In this document: positions 8,899 through 17,237 of the stretch, one piece after another
Layout of the letters: the number at the start of each line of letters is the position of its first letter
How positions within the stretch are numbered: the stretch's first letter is position 1
Origin: Solirubrobacteraceae bacterium
Lineage (GTDB): Bacteria; Actinomycetota; Thermoleophilia; Solirubrobacterales; Solirubrobacteraceae
Assembly: GCA_023230855.1 (NCBI GenBank)
Contig: JALNWQ010000002.1
Coordinates: 248,001-312,000 of the forward strand
Direction of reading: 5' to 3'
DNA length: 64,000 nucleotides
Made by a program: the position numbers and the translations under genes
Notes under the pieces: generated by a model
Seen by the model: the letters and a program-made list of their open reading frames with translations, nothing else
Database searches by the model: none
What the model was told of the DNA's origin: nothing

Positions 8899-9684
8899 CT
8901 ACCGCAGCGGTCCGCGGACGACCGCCACGAGGTCGAGGCTCGCGTCGACGTCGTCGGCGCCCAGGCGGAAGTCGTCGGCGGTGATCGCCGCGGAGCGTGC
9001 GTCGCCGTCGCGTCGGGTGAGCGTCAGGGCGGTGTCGTACGCCAGGCGCATGACCCAGCGCGGCATCCGGTGGCGCAGCCCCAGGCGGTCGAGGTCGAGC
9101 AGGCGGTCCATCCGGGCCTTCTCGCCGTCCTGGAACCCGAGGTAGCGGTCGGACCCGTGCAGGCCGAGGATCTCGACGTCGGCGAACCGGCCGTCGAGCA
9201 GCGCGCGGAGCGTCGGCACGTCGTACTCGATCTCGTGGTAGGGGTCGACGATCTCGTCCGGGCGGGCGAACGTCAGCCGGTTGGGGGTGACGAGGACGGC
9301 CACCCCGTCGTCGCGCAGCACCCGGGCGATCTCGGCGACCGCGACGCCGGGCCGCGTGACGTGCTCGATCGAGTGGACCGACACGAGCCCGGCGAACCGG
9401 CCGGACCAGGCGGCGGGCAGCTCGCGCATGTCGTGGACGTGGGTCTCGCGGTCCTGTCCGGCGAGCGCCGCGGCGCTGACGTCGACCCCGACCGTCGTGC
9501 GCGGCCCCAGCTCGCGGAACGAATGACCGACGCCGCACCCCAGGTCGAGGATCTCGCCGTCGAGCGGCAGCCGGTCGGCGATCTGCCGGTACGCCGCGAC
9601 GTGCCGTTGGAAGGTGGGGTTGAACGCGCCGTCGGGGGACGTGACGCGCTCACCGGTGACGAGGGGCCCGGGCACGCGGGCCAT
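8899..9684 (-). CDS. Class I SAM-dependent methyltransferase
   Basis: A 261-residue methyltransferase with motif I ILDLGCGVGHS, an acidic VGVDVSAAAL loop, SVHSIEHV and a late motif ARVLRDDGVAVLVTPN. This is the Methyltransf_11/23 type often seen in glycan clusters, methylating sugars or lipids. The ATG at 9684 (MARVPGP) is preferred; an upstream ATG would add 13 residues of low-complexity sequence. It leads a tight three-gene run with the GT-C-like and reductase-like genes. The exact acceptor is unknown. Confidence 0.85.
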   Translation of the reverse strand: MARVPGPLVTGERVTSPDGAFNPTFQRHVAAYRQIADRLPLDGEILDLGCGVGHSFRELGPRTTVGVDVSAAALAGQDRETHVHDMRELPAAWSGRFAGLVSVHSIEHVTRPGVAVAEIARVLRDDGVAVLVTPNRLTFARPDEIVDPYHEIEYDVPTLRALLDGRFADVEILGLHGSDRYLGFQDGEKARMDRLLDLDRLGLRHRMPRWVMRLAYDTALTLTRRDGDARSAAITADDFRLGADDVDASLDLVAVVRGPLR

Positions 9685-9767
9685 CCTACGGACCGACGCC
9701 GTCGTGGGGCCCACGCGGACCACCGTGGCCGGGATGCGCCGACGTCCCGGGCCGACGCGTCCCGGCC

Positions 9768-9806
9768 GGGTGGGGTGCGCGGGTCGGGCGGGGTGCGCGG
9801 GCGGGG
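9768..9806 (+). other. G-run array with G-quadruplex potential
   Basis: Between the methyltransferase start and the acyltransferase stop the plus strand has successive runs of three or four G at 9768-9770, 9772-9775, 9781-9783, 9786-9788, 9790-9793, 9799-9801 and 9803-9806. Part of it is an 18-base periodic repeat (GGGGTGCGCGGG at 9772 and 9790), with a diverged third copy near 9820. Confidence 0.5.
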
Positions 9807-9835
9807 CCCGACGGCCGGTGGGGTGCGACGGCCGC

Positions 9836-12490
9836 CTACTCGGCGGGGGCGAGAGGTCGGACCCGCAGCAGCGGGCGTCGGCGCTGCGACCAGAGCATCG
9901 CGGGTCGTTCGACGAGCTCGTGGACGATCGCCCCGACGACGACGGACGCCGCGACGACCGACAGGTAGTAGACGACCCACCGGCCGAGCACCGTGCTCTG
10001 GTCGGCCCCGATCTGGCGGAACTCGTAGCAGACGATGCCGTGCGCCATGAAGATCGAGTAGGACCGCTCCCCCACCCAGTTGACGAACTTGATCCGCACC
10101 ACCGGCCAGGCGGCGCGGCCGGTGATCTGCCACAGCACGACGCCCCCGAGGATGAGCCCGGCCGCGGCGGTGTCGAGGAACCGCTCCCCCGCGCTGCCCA
10201 TCGTCACCCACGTCGACATCTTGAACGCGACGAGCAGGCCGACGATCGGCATGACGATCGCGACCGTCGGGGCCGCCTTCCAGGTGGCGAGGCGTGGGCC
10301 GGCCCGCACCTCGAGCAGCGCGATGAGGACGCCGGGGACGAACGCGACGATCCCGCCGATCGGCGAGTGGGACGCGGTGGTGGCGTCCGGCAGCCAGGTC
10401 TGGGCGAAGATCGTGCCGAGCGCGCCGACCGCGACGAGCAACGCGACCGCGAGCCAGGGCCCGACGCGCGCCCAGCGACGGATGAGCGTGAAGCACGTCC
10501 AGGCGAGCGCCGGCAGCGCGACGTAGAACACGACCTCGACGTTGAGGCTCCAGGCGTGGGCGACGACCTGGTTGACCGGTTGCGGGTCCCACACCTGGGC
10601 GAAGGCGAACATCGCCAGGATCCCCTCGGTGCTCGAGTCGAGCGTGCCGTAGAGCGCGAGCACGACGAGGCAGACCGCCCAGAACGTCGGGCCGACCCGG
10701 CCGACGCGGTGCCGGGCGTACCGTCCCAGCGACGGCCAGCGCGCGTCGTCGGGACGGTAGAGCGAGGCGATGTACGGCCGCGACAGCAGGTACGCCGACA
10801 GGGCGAAGAACCCCCACACCGACAGGTTGAGGCCCTGGATCGCCGCGCCGAGCGTCGTGCCGTACTCCTCGTACGCCAGGCCACCGGTGGTGAGGAACAG
10901 CGCCCCGGTGGCGGTGTGGCTCGCCATGACCCCGAGCATCGCCCAGCCACGGATCGCGTCCCCGCCGCGCAGCCACCGCATCCGCTCGCGGATCACGTCG
11001 TGGGTCGGGGGGCCCTCCTCGGCGGGGGCGTCGGCGCCCGCGGTCGTCGGCGGCCCGTCCCCGGCCACGGTGGCGACGGCGCCGTCCGCCGGCGGGCGCC
11101 CACCGGGCGGGACGTCGGGCGCCGCGCCGCTCGCCGCGACGACGGTCGGGCCGTGGGCGACGCCGAGCGCCTCGGCCTGCGCGCCGCCGACCGGGGTCGG
11201 TCCCGAGGGCCGGGACGGTCCGCCGCCACCGTCCGACGGCGGGCGACGCCGGGTGAGGCGCTGGCCCAGCGCGATGCCGGGTAGCTCGACGAACCGGTAC
11301 AGCACCGCCGACGCGAGCATGGCGACCGGCAGCGACACCGCACCGAGGGCCACGAACCCCAGCAGGCCCTTCTCCCCGGGGGCGATGTGCGGCAGCAGCA
11401 GCCCCAGCACCGGGAAGTGGATGAGGTAGAGGCTGTAGGACCGCGCGCCGATCCAGCGGGCGACCGGGCTGTCGAGCTTGAGCGGGGGCCTGCCGCCCTG
11501 CCACTCGACGCCGAGCAGGCAGAGCAGCAGCAGGCCGGCCCCGACGATCTGCATCGGCACCGACACCGCCAGCGCGGTCCGCAGCGCGACCTCGACCTCG
11601 CCGAGGAACGCGTCGGGGTCCCGGGTCGCCAGGTCGCCGGACGGGCCGAGCTCTTGGGTCATCCACACCTGCAGCGGCTCCGATCCGATGAGGATGAGGA
11701 ACCCGAGCAGCGCGAGCCACAGGGTGACGTCGCGGCGCCGGCGCGCCACCCACTGCCAGAACGGGGCGTGCGCCTCGAGCAGCGCGACGGCGAGGCCGGG
11801 GATGAAGAGCCACTGCAGCGGGCCGGGTCCGTCGAAGAACGGGCTCTGCGCGAACCGCAGCGCGAGGGTCAGGGCGATGATGCCGCCGAGCCCGGCGACC
11901 ATGCCGCGCATGCCCCACCGGCGCCCCAGGTGGAACCAGATCCAGCCGACGAGCGGTAGGACGAGGTAGCCGAGCGCCTCGACCCGGACGGTCCACGTCG
12001 GGGCGAGCGGCGCGACCCAGCTGAACACCGTGCCGGCGTGGTTCCACCCGCCGTTGACGAGCAGCAGCGTCTTGATCGACGTCCACGTCTCGAGCGGCCC
12101 GCCGCGCAGGATGACGAGCCACACGACCACGCCGGCGCAGAGCGCCCAGTAGCCGGGCATGACCCGCAGGACGCGACGGATGTAGAAGTTCTTCGTGCTC
12201 GGGCGCCGCTCGCGGCCGAGCGCCCAGGCGATGAACGGGCGCGCCAGCAGGTACGCGGAGAAGGCGAAGAAGAGGTTGACGAGCCGCGCCGGCGAGAGGA
12301 CGGCGTGCAGGCCGACCTCGCCGCCGAAGGTGGCGGCCGCGTCGCGGCCGGGCATGTTGTCCCACCCGAGCGACACGTAGGTCGATTCGGCGAACGCGAT
12401 GTGGGCGACGAAGACGAGGACCGCACCCAGGCCGCGAGCACCGTCACCGCCGAGCCACGGCCTCCGCCAGGCGGGAGTCTCATCCGGCAC
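9836..12490 (-). CDS. Tandem double acyltransferase-3 membrane protein
   Basis: An 884-residue fusion of two acyltransferase-3 (OafA/NolL) units joined by a Gly/Pro/Ala-rich linker (about 416-498). Parallel blocks recur: RGLGAVLVFVAH (His30) and RGWAMLGVMASH (His525); FFAFSAYLLARPFIA (74-88) and FFALSAYLLSRPYIA (561-575); WTVRVE (166-171) and WSLNVE (647-652); ARSYSLYLIH and ERSYSIFMAH; YRFVELP and HELVERP. Single units are usually 350-400 residues with about ten membrane helices and transfer acyl groups to extracytoplasmic sugars or lipids. Both halves keep the key His and RxxVE-like blocks, so both may be active. It is flanked by glycan genes. The linker may be cytoplasmic. Confidence 0.88.
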   Translation of the reverse strand: MPDETPAWRRPWLGGDGARGLGAVLVFVAHIAFAESTYVSLGWDNMPGRDAAATFGGEVGLHAVLSPARLVNLFFAFSAYLLARPFIAWALGRERRPSTKNFYIRRVLRVMPGYWALCAGVVVWLVILRGGPLETWTSIKTLLLVNGGWNHAGTVFSWVAPLAPTWTVRVEALGYLVLPLVGWIWFHLGRRWGMRGMVAGLGGIIALTLALRFAQSPFFDGPGPLQWLFIPGLAVALLEAHAPFWQWVARRRRDVTLWLALLGFLILIGSEPLQVWMTQELGPSGDLATRDPDAFLGEVEVALRTALAVSVPMQIVGAGLLLLCLLGVEWQGGRPPLKLDSPVARWIGARSYSLYLIHFPVLGLLLPHIAPGEKGLLGFVALGAVSLPVAMLASAVLYRFVELPGIALGQRLTRRRPPSDGGGGPSRPSGPTPVGGAQAEALGVAHGPTVVAASGAAPDVPPGGRPPADGAVATVAGDGPPTTAGADAPAEEGPPTHDVIRERMRWLRGGDAIRGWAMLGVMASHTATGALFLTTGGLAYEEYGTTLGAAIQGLNLSVWGFFALSAYLLSRPYIASLYRPDDARWPSLGRYARHRVGRVGPTFWAVCLVVLALYGTLDSSTEGILAMFAFAQVWDPQPVNQVVAHAWSLNVEVVFYVALPALAWTCFTLIRRWARVGPWLAVALLVAVGALGTIFAQTWLPDATTASHSPIGGIVAFVPGVLIALLEVRAGPRLATWKAAPTVAIVMPIVGLLVAFKMSTWVTMGSAGERFLDTAAAGLILGGVVLWQITGRAAWPVVRIKFVNWVGERSYSIFMAHGIVCYEFRQIGADQSTVLGRWVVYYLSVVAASVVVGAIVHELVERPAMLWSQRRRPLLRVRPLAPAE

Positions 12491-12579
12491 GGCGGCGACG
12501 ATACCGACGGGCCGGACCGCCGGGCGCGCCGGGCGTGGGGGCGTGCCACCCGGTCGGGTGGCGTGCGACGATGCCGCTC

Positions 12580-13134
12580 ATGAGCTCGTGGCGCGCCCGG
12601 GGGGCGCTCTCCCGGACGTGGTCCCTGCCGGTCGTCGCGACGGTGGTCGCGCTCGGCGTCGCCGGTTGCGGTGGTGACGACGCCGGGGCCGACGACGAGG
12701 GGTACGTCAAGGCGTGGAGCGGCCTCTGCCAGCGGCTGACGAACGACGTGACCGACCTGACCGCCGATCTGTCGCAGGCGCGCGAGAAGCTGCCGGCGAA
12801 GGCGCTGAAGGACCCGGAGGGCTCCGCCGACCTCATCGCCAAGCACTCGAAGGGGCCGCTGCTGCGCTACGTGCGGTCGGTCGAGGAGGCGTACGGCACG
12901 CTGGAGGACCTGGACGCCCCGGAGCGGTTCGCGGACTTCCACGCCAAGGCCGTGGCGGCGTTGCCGGCGCTGCGCCGCGAGATGACGAAGGCCGAGGGCC
13001 AGGTCGAGCGCGGGCAGATCATCGAGGTGACGACGACCTACGCCCAGGCGATCCTGAAGTTCCACGAGCGCGCCCCGGTCCCCGCCGCGATCCGCGACTC
13101 CGCCCCCGGCTGCGAGTCGCTCGGGAAGGGCTGA
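12580..13134 (+). CDS. Small predicted lipoprotein, function unknown
   Basis: A 184-residue protein with an N-terminal positively charged stretch, a hydrophobic core and a lipobox VAGC (Cys at about 30), followed by an acidic linker. The mature part is helical and charged, with two further cysteines (in SGLCQRL and APGCESL) that could pair. ATG at 12580 gives the more usual signal length; ATG at 12571 is three codons upstream. It points toward the glycosyltransferase gene (convergent). No family was recognised; surface exposure is inferred from the lipobox. Confidence 0.75.
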   Translation: MSSWRARGALSRTWSLPVVATVVALGVAGCGGDDAGADDEGYVKAWSGLCQRLTNDVTDLTADLSQAREKLPAKALKDPEGSADLIAKHSKGPLLRYVRSVEEAYGTLEDLDAPERFADFHAKAVAALPALRREMTKAEGQVERGQIIEVTTTYAQAILKFHERAPVPAAIRDSAPGCESLGKG

Positions 13135-13152
13135 GCGGCCGGGAGGGCGCGC

Positions 13153-13986
13153 TCAGCGCCGGGTGTCGGCGGTCGCGCGTCCGTCGCCGATCGTGTCGAC
13201 GGCCGTCCCCCGCGCCCCGGCGGACAACGTCGGCGGGGTGAAGCGGGCGTCGCGGACGATCCGCAGGCGGTGGAGCCACAGTCGGACGCCGGCCCACAGG
13301 GTCTTGACCGCGTAGATCGACGCCGGGCGGAGCTTGATCGACGACGCGTCGTCGAAGTAGCGGGTGCGGCACGGCACCTCGGCGATCGGGAATCCCAGGT
13401 GCGCCGCCTGGTAGAGCAGCTCGCTGTCGAAGCTGAACCCGATCGAGTTGCGCAGCCACGGCAGCTCCATGAGCAGCCGGCGGCTGTACGCCCGGTAGCC
13501 GGTGTGACACTCGGCGAGGTCGGTGCCCATCATCCGGTTCTGGATGGTCGTCAGGCCACGGTTGGCCCACCACTTGTACCGCGGCATCCCGCCGTCCAGG
13601 GCGCTCTGCCCGTCGGGCAGGAACCGCGACCCCAGGACGAGGTCGGCCTCGCCGTCGACGATCGGCCGGACCATCGACGGGATGAGGTCCGGGGCGTACT
13701 GCCCGTCGGGGTGGAGCATCACCACGACGTCCGCTCCCTGCTGCAGGGCGTGGAGGTAGCACGTCTTCTGGTTCGCGCCGTACCCGGCGTTGTGCGGGTG
13801 CCAGACGGTCGTGATGCCCAGTCGCTCGGCGACGGCGATCGTGTCGTCGGTGGAGGAGTCGTCGACGAGGACGAGCTCGTCGACCCACTCGCGGGGGATC
13901 GCGCCCACGGTGTCCTCGAGCGTCCGCGCCGCGTTGTGCGCCGGCATGACGACGAAGACGCGGTGGTCGGGGGTGGCGATGCTCAT
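13153..13986 (-). CDS. Family 2 glycosyltransferase (polyprenyl-phosphate sugar type)
   Basis: A 277-residue GT-A enzyme. It opens with VFVVMPAHNAARTLEDTV, has LVLVDDSSTDDT for nucleotide-sugar binding, and a metal-binding HPDGQYAPDLIPSM, then GSRFLPDGQSALDGGMP. This matches the DPM1/GT2 branch that charges polyprenyl phosphate or extends lipid-linked sugars. There is no long hydrophobic C-terminus, so it is likely membrane-associated rather than integral. Its ATG overlaps the stop of the upstream methyltransferase by four bases. It could supply lipid-linked sugar to the GT-C-like protein nearby; that link is inference. Confidence 0.87.
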   Translation of the reverse strand: MSIATPDHRVFVVMPAHNAARTLEDTVGAIPREWVDELVLVDDSSTDDTIAVAERLGITTVWHPHNAGYGANQKTCYLHALQQGADVVVMLHPDGQYAPDLIPSMVRPIVDGEADLVLGSRFLPDGQSALDGGMPRYKWWANRGLTTIQNRMMGTDLAECHTGYRAYSRRLLMELPWLRNSIGFSFDSELLYQAAHLGFPIAEVPCRTRYFDDASSIKLRPASIYAVKTLWAGVRLWLHRLRIVRDARFTPPTLSAGARGTAVDTIGDGRATADTRR

Positions 13987-14975
13987 CGGATCGTCTCGGT
14001 GGTGGGGCGGCGGGCGGGTCGCGTGGCCTCGACGTAGATGCTCGCCCCACGCCCCTCGCGGGCCTCGGCGAGGGCGGCGACGGCGGCGACCGGGAGCAGG
14101 AGCGCCGCGGCGAGCGCCGTCCACGCCCGGCGGAGCGGTCCGAGCGGACGTTGGCGGGCGTCGGCCCGACGGATCGCATCGTAGAGGTCCCCCGCGCCGG
14201 GGACGCGCCCGACGAGGCCGTGCAGCGCGCAGAACACCGACTGCCCGGCCCGCAGGTGCCCGAGCGTCCGGACGCGCAGCCCCTCGGCCTCGAGCCCGGT
14301 GCGCAACGCGACGGGGTGCAGGTGCACGAGGTGGCGGGGCTGGTCCCAGGCGAGCCAGCGGTCGCCGAACGCGGCCGCCTGCCGACTGCCGGCGTTGGGG
14401 CACGCGATGAGCAGCACCCCGTCGTCGGCGAGCAGGCGCACCGCCTGACGAATCGCCTCGCGGGGCTCCGGCAGGTGCTCGATGACGTGCCACAGGACGA
14501 TCGCGGCGACCCCGTCCTGCGGGCGCTCCAGGTCCTCCAGCGCGGCGTCCATGACGTCGGGACGGGTCGGGTCGACGTCACCGTCGGTCGTGCGCTCGAG
14601 GCCGAGCACGGGACGGCCGCGCCGGGCGAGCGCGGCGAGCAGGTGCCCGTCGCCGGACCCGACGTCGACGACGAGTCCGGGCGGGGCGATCCGGTGCAGT
14701 CGGACGGCGATGCTGCCCCGCGTCAGCGCGAAGATCGCGTCGCCGGGCCCGGAGAACCGGCCGCCCTCGGGCCGGTACCAGGTGGCGTAGGCGTCGTCGA
14801 GCTCGGCCGCGTCCGGCCACGGCCAGGTGATCTGCACCCCGCATGCCCGGCAGCGCACCCGACGCACGCCGGTCCGCACCGCGTCGCGGGCGGGCCGCTC
14901 GCACCACGGGCAGGCGTCGGGGCCGGTGACGGTCGCGACGGCGGGCGCGGACGGCGTGGTCGGGACGGACGGCAC
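13983..14975 (-). CDS. Zinc-ribbon SAM methyltransferase
   Basis: A 330-residue protein with an N-terminal zinc ribbon (Cys22, Cys25, Cys42, Cys45) followed by a methyltransferase domain: motif I VVDVGSGDGHLL (102-113), then VLWHVIEHLPEP and LLADDGVLLIACPN. The ribbon plus methyltransferase layout is common in glycan and lipid clusters. A hydrophobic helix near 290-310 (ALAAALLLPVAAVAALA) suggests peripheral membrane contact. The start is taken as GTG at 14975 because the upstream frame is low-complexity. It is coupled to the downstream family 2 glycosyltransferase. Confidence 0.82.
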   Translation of the reverse strand: MPSVPTTPSAPAVATVTGPDACPWCERPARDAVRTGVRRVRCRACGVQITWPWPDAAELDDAYATWYRPEGGRFSGPGDAIFALTRGSIAVRLHRIAPPGLVVDVGSGDGHLLAALARRGRPVLGLERTTDGDVDPTRPDVMDAALEDLERPQDGVAAIVLWHVIEHLPEPREAIRQAVRLLADDGVLLIACPNAGSRQAAAFGDRWLAWDQPRHLVHLHPVALRTGLEAEGLRVRTLGHLRAGQSVFCALHGLVGRVPGAGDLYDAIRRADARQRPLGPLRRAWTALAAALLLPVAAVAALAEAREGRGASIYVEATRPARRPTTETIR

Positions 14976-15496
14976 CGCCGGATCGTAGGCCAGACGCGGC
15001 GTCGTGCCTCCGCCCCTGTGGCGCCACGCCGTCCGGCGGCGCCGACCGAGCGCTGTCGATGCCACTGGCGGACGCGGTCGACAGCACGGTGAGAGACGCC
15101 GTCGCGGTACGGCCGTCGCGGTACGGCCGTCGCGGTACGGCCGTCGCGGTACGGCCGTCGCGGTACGGGCAGACCCCGGCAGCGGCTCGGAAAGCACCCG
15201 TCGGCGGCACGGATCGCCCCGTTCCACACGCCGTATGCCGTCGAAGGCATGGAATATGACTTCGAGGGCATGTCGTCGGAGAGAGGGCCGCTCGTCCGGC
15301 GCCACGCGACGCCGGGCGGGGTGGGGCGTGGGGCACCGGGCGGCACCGGGCGGCGCGGAGTGGGCGTCGGTGGAGCGGGCGACGCGGGGGCACGGGGCGA
15401 CGCGGAGCGGGTGTCGGCTGGAGCGGCGCACCGCCGTTTGCAGGACGTCTTGCAGGGGCGCGACGACCGTCCGGTCCGGGGCCTACCGTCGAGGGC
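14976..15496. other. Noncoding stretch between divergent genes
   Basis: About 520 bases separate the minus-strand methyltransferase from the plus-strand TIM-barrel gene. I see no convincing gene. The stretch holds the five-copy 14-bp repeat, a relatively AT-rich patch at about 15230-15275 with two TCGA(A/G)GGCATG copies, and TTGCAGG repeated at 15437 and 15449. It probably carries promoters for both flanking genes. Confidence 0.6.
15101..15166 (+). repeat. 14-bp tandem repeat, five copies
   Basis: The unit GTCGCGGTACGGCC is repeated without error from 15101, with copies at 15101, 15115, 15129, 15143 and 15157 (the last ends after GTCGCGGTAC). Each unit can be read as CCGT-N6-ACGG, a weak inverted repeat. 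The unit length is not a multiple of three, so changes in copy number would not preserve a reading frame. Confidence 0.95.
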
Positions 15497-16189
15497 ATGG
15501 TCTCCTCCCCCATCGCCGAGGCGCGGTCGGTCGCCGCCCACCACCCGTTGGGGACGTCGACGGGGCACCTGACCGAGCTGCGGGGCCAGTGGGACATGCT
15601 CGTCATGCGCGCGCGAGACGTGTCGACGATGGCCGTGGAGCTCGCCGCGCTGGCCGAGCCGGAGTTCCTGTCGCTCTGCGACTGGCTCGCCGACAGCGGT
15701 CGGGAGCTGCCGTTCCGATTCCTCTCCGTCCACGCACCGACGAAGCAGCGGTCGCTGCCGGAGCCCGAGCTCGTCGCGCGGCTCCTGGCGCTGCCGTCGA
15801 CCGTCGACGCGATCGTCGTGCACCCCGACGTCATCGACGTGCCCGAGCGGTACGCGCCGCTCGGGGCCACCGTCGTGCTGGAGAACATGGACACCCGCAA
15901 GGACGACGGCCGCACCGCCGCCGAGCTCGCGCCGTACTTCGCCGCGCTGCCCGACGCCGGGTTCTGCCTCGACGTCCCCCACGCCCACTCGATCGACCCG
16001 ACGCTGGAGGAGGCCCACGCGATGCTCGACGCGTTCGGGGAGCGGCTGCGCCACCTCCACGTCAGCTCGCTCGACGCCGACTCGCACCACGTGACGTTGC
16101 GTCCAGAGGACGAGGCGGCGTTCGCCCCGATCCTCGGCCGGTGCCTCGACGTGCCGTGGATCCTCGAGGCGCCGCTGCCGACCCGCTGA
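15497..16189 (+). CDS. Sugar isomerase/AP-endonuclease-like TIM-barrel protein
   Basis: A 230-residue protein with the strand-end motifs of the xylose isomerase-like TIM-barrel family: FLSVHAPT, AIVVHPD, TVVLENMD, GFCLDVPHAHS, LRHLHVSSLD and PWILEAP. The His, Glu and Asp residues in these blocks are the likely metal ligands. Members include sugar epimerases, isomerases and endonuclease IV; length and lack of endonuclease-specific blocks favour a sugar or small-molecule role. It stands alone after the repeat-bearing gap. The substrate is unknown. Confidence 0.72.
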   Translation: MVSSPIAEARSVAAHHPLGTSTGHLTELRGQWDMLVMRARDVSTMAVELAALAEPEFLSLCDWLADSGRELPFRFLSVHAPTKQRSLPEPELVARLLALPSTVDAIVVHPDVIDVPERYAPLGATVVLENMDTRKDDGRTAAELAPYFAALPDAGFCLDVPHAHSIDPTLEEAHAMLDAFGERLRHLHVSSLDADSHHVTLRPEDEAAFAPILGRCLDVPWILEAPLPTR

Positions 16190-16235
16190 GCGGCCCGCCG
16201 GCAGGGATTCGCCGGCCGCCGCCGTACGTCGTGGG

Positions 16236-17231
16236 GTGAGCGAGACCCCCCACGGCGCCCTCGAGCGCCTGGCCGAGCACGGCCGTCGCGGCTTCCCGCA
16301 CCTGCTCGCCGCCCGCCGGCGGACCGAGACCGACCTCGCCGACGTCCAACGACGACTGGGCGGGATCCCGCTCGACGACGGGGCGTCGGTCGTCCTCATG
16401 GGATCGTGGGGCCGCCGCGAGCGCACGTCCGGCAGCGACGACGACTTCCTCGTCCTCGTCGAGGGCGAGGAGCGCGACGCGCGCCCGCGCGTGGACGACC
16501 TCGACCGGGTGCTCGGGCACGGGACGGCGAAGCCCGGGACGCGCGGCACGTTCGGCGCGCAGGTGTTCGTCGGGCCGCTCGTGCGCCACATCGGGCTGGA
16601 CGACGACTCCAACCGCAACCTCACCCGGCGGATGCTGCTCGTCCTGGAGTCGCTGCCGGTCGTCGGCACCGAGGCGTACCGCGACGCGTTCACCCGCGTG
16701 ATCGACGGGTACGTCACCGGTCACGCCAAGGACTTCCGGCCGCCACGGTTCCTCCTCAACGACCTCATCCGCTACTGGCGGACGATCTGCGTCGACTTCG
16801 CCGGCAAGGCGCGGGAGGAGGAGCGCAAGTGGGGGCTGCGCAACGCGAAGCTCCGACTCAACCGCAAGCTCCTCTTCGCCGGGGGCCTCGTGCCCGTCCT
16901 CCTGTGCCACGAGCACCGGGCCGACCACCAGCGCTCGTTCCTCGTCGACCAGCTGCAGGCGCCGCCGACCGACCGCCTCGCCCACGCGTTCCTGCGGTTC
17001 GACGCCGCCGACCCCGGCGTCCGCGCGCTCGGCGCCTACGACCGCTGGATCGGGATGCTCGACGACCCCGACCGGCGGGCGCATCTCACCGGCCTGACCC
17101 GCCGAGACGCCGCCGACGACCCGGCGTTCCGCGACGTGCGCCGCGTCGCGAAGGAGTTCGAGCAGGGGCTGCTCGCGCTGCTCTTCGAGACCCGACTCGG
17201 GCCGCTCGTCCGCGAGTTCGGCGTGTTCTGA
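16236..17231 (+). CDS. Orphan pol-beta-type nucleotidyltransferase
   Basis: A 331-residue protein whose residues about 50-75 read VVLMGSWGRRERTSGSDDDF, the GSxGRxE...SDxD signature of pol-beta-fold nucleotidyltransferases (as in GlnD and DUF294 proteins). The C-terminal 200 residues are helical and rich in Arg and Trp (LIRYWRTICVDFAGKAREEE), a pattern seen in the helical partner of such enzymes. It starts with GTG at 16236. It stands between an isomerase-like gene and a palindrome upstream of a desaturase, with no obvious partner. Substrate may be protein, RNA or a nucleotide; I cannot tell which. Confidence 0.75.
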   Translation: MSETPHGALERLAEHGRRGFPHLLAARRRTETDLADVQRRLGGIPLDDGASVVLMGSWGRRERTSGSDDDFLVLVEGEERDARPRVDDLDRVLGHGTAKPGTRGTFGAQVFVGPLVRHIGLDDDSNRNLTRRMLLVLESLPVVGTEAYRDAFTRVIDGYVTGHAKDFRPPRFLLNDLIRYWRTICVDFAGKAREEERKWGLRNAKLRLNRKLLFAGGLVPVLLCHEHRADHQRSFLVDQLQAPPTDRLAHAFLRFDAADPGVRALGAYDRWIGMLDDPDRRAHLTGLTRRDAADDPAFRDVRRVAKEFEQGLLALLFETRLGPLVREFGVF

Positions 17232-17237
17232 CGAAGA

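Noticed and set aside
5729..9145. Very long plus-strand open frame opposite the reductase, GT-C and methyltransferase genes
   Set aside because: Its translation is an Arg/Asp/Gln/Pro-rich string with no family features; the minus strand encodes recognisable proteins. Such frames are expected in very GC-rich DNA.
15101..15166. CRISPR array
   Set aside because: The 14-bp units are contiguous with no unique spacers, and no cas gene is present.
15059..15259. Short plus-strand frame across the 14-bp repeat
   Set aside because: Its sequence is only the repeat read in shifting frames; there is no ribosome site or family match.
16236..17231. CBASS cyclase
   Set aside because: The nucleotidyltransferase signature is present, but there is no effector, ubiquitin-like or Cap gene nearby, and the motif spacing is closer to GlnD/DUF294 proteins.
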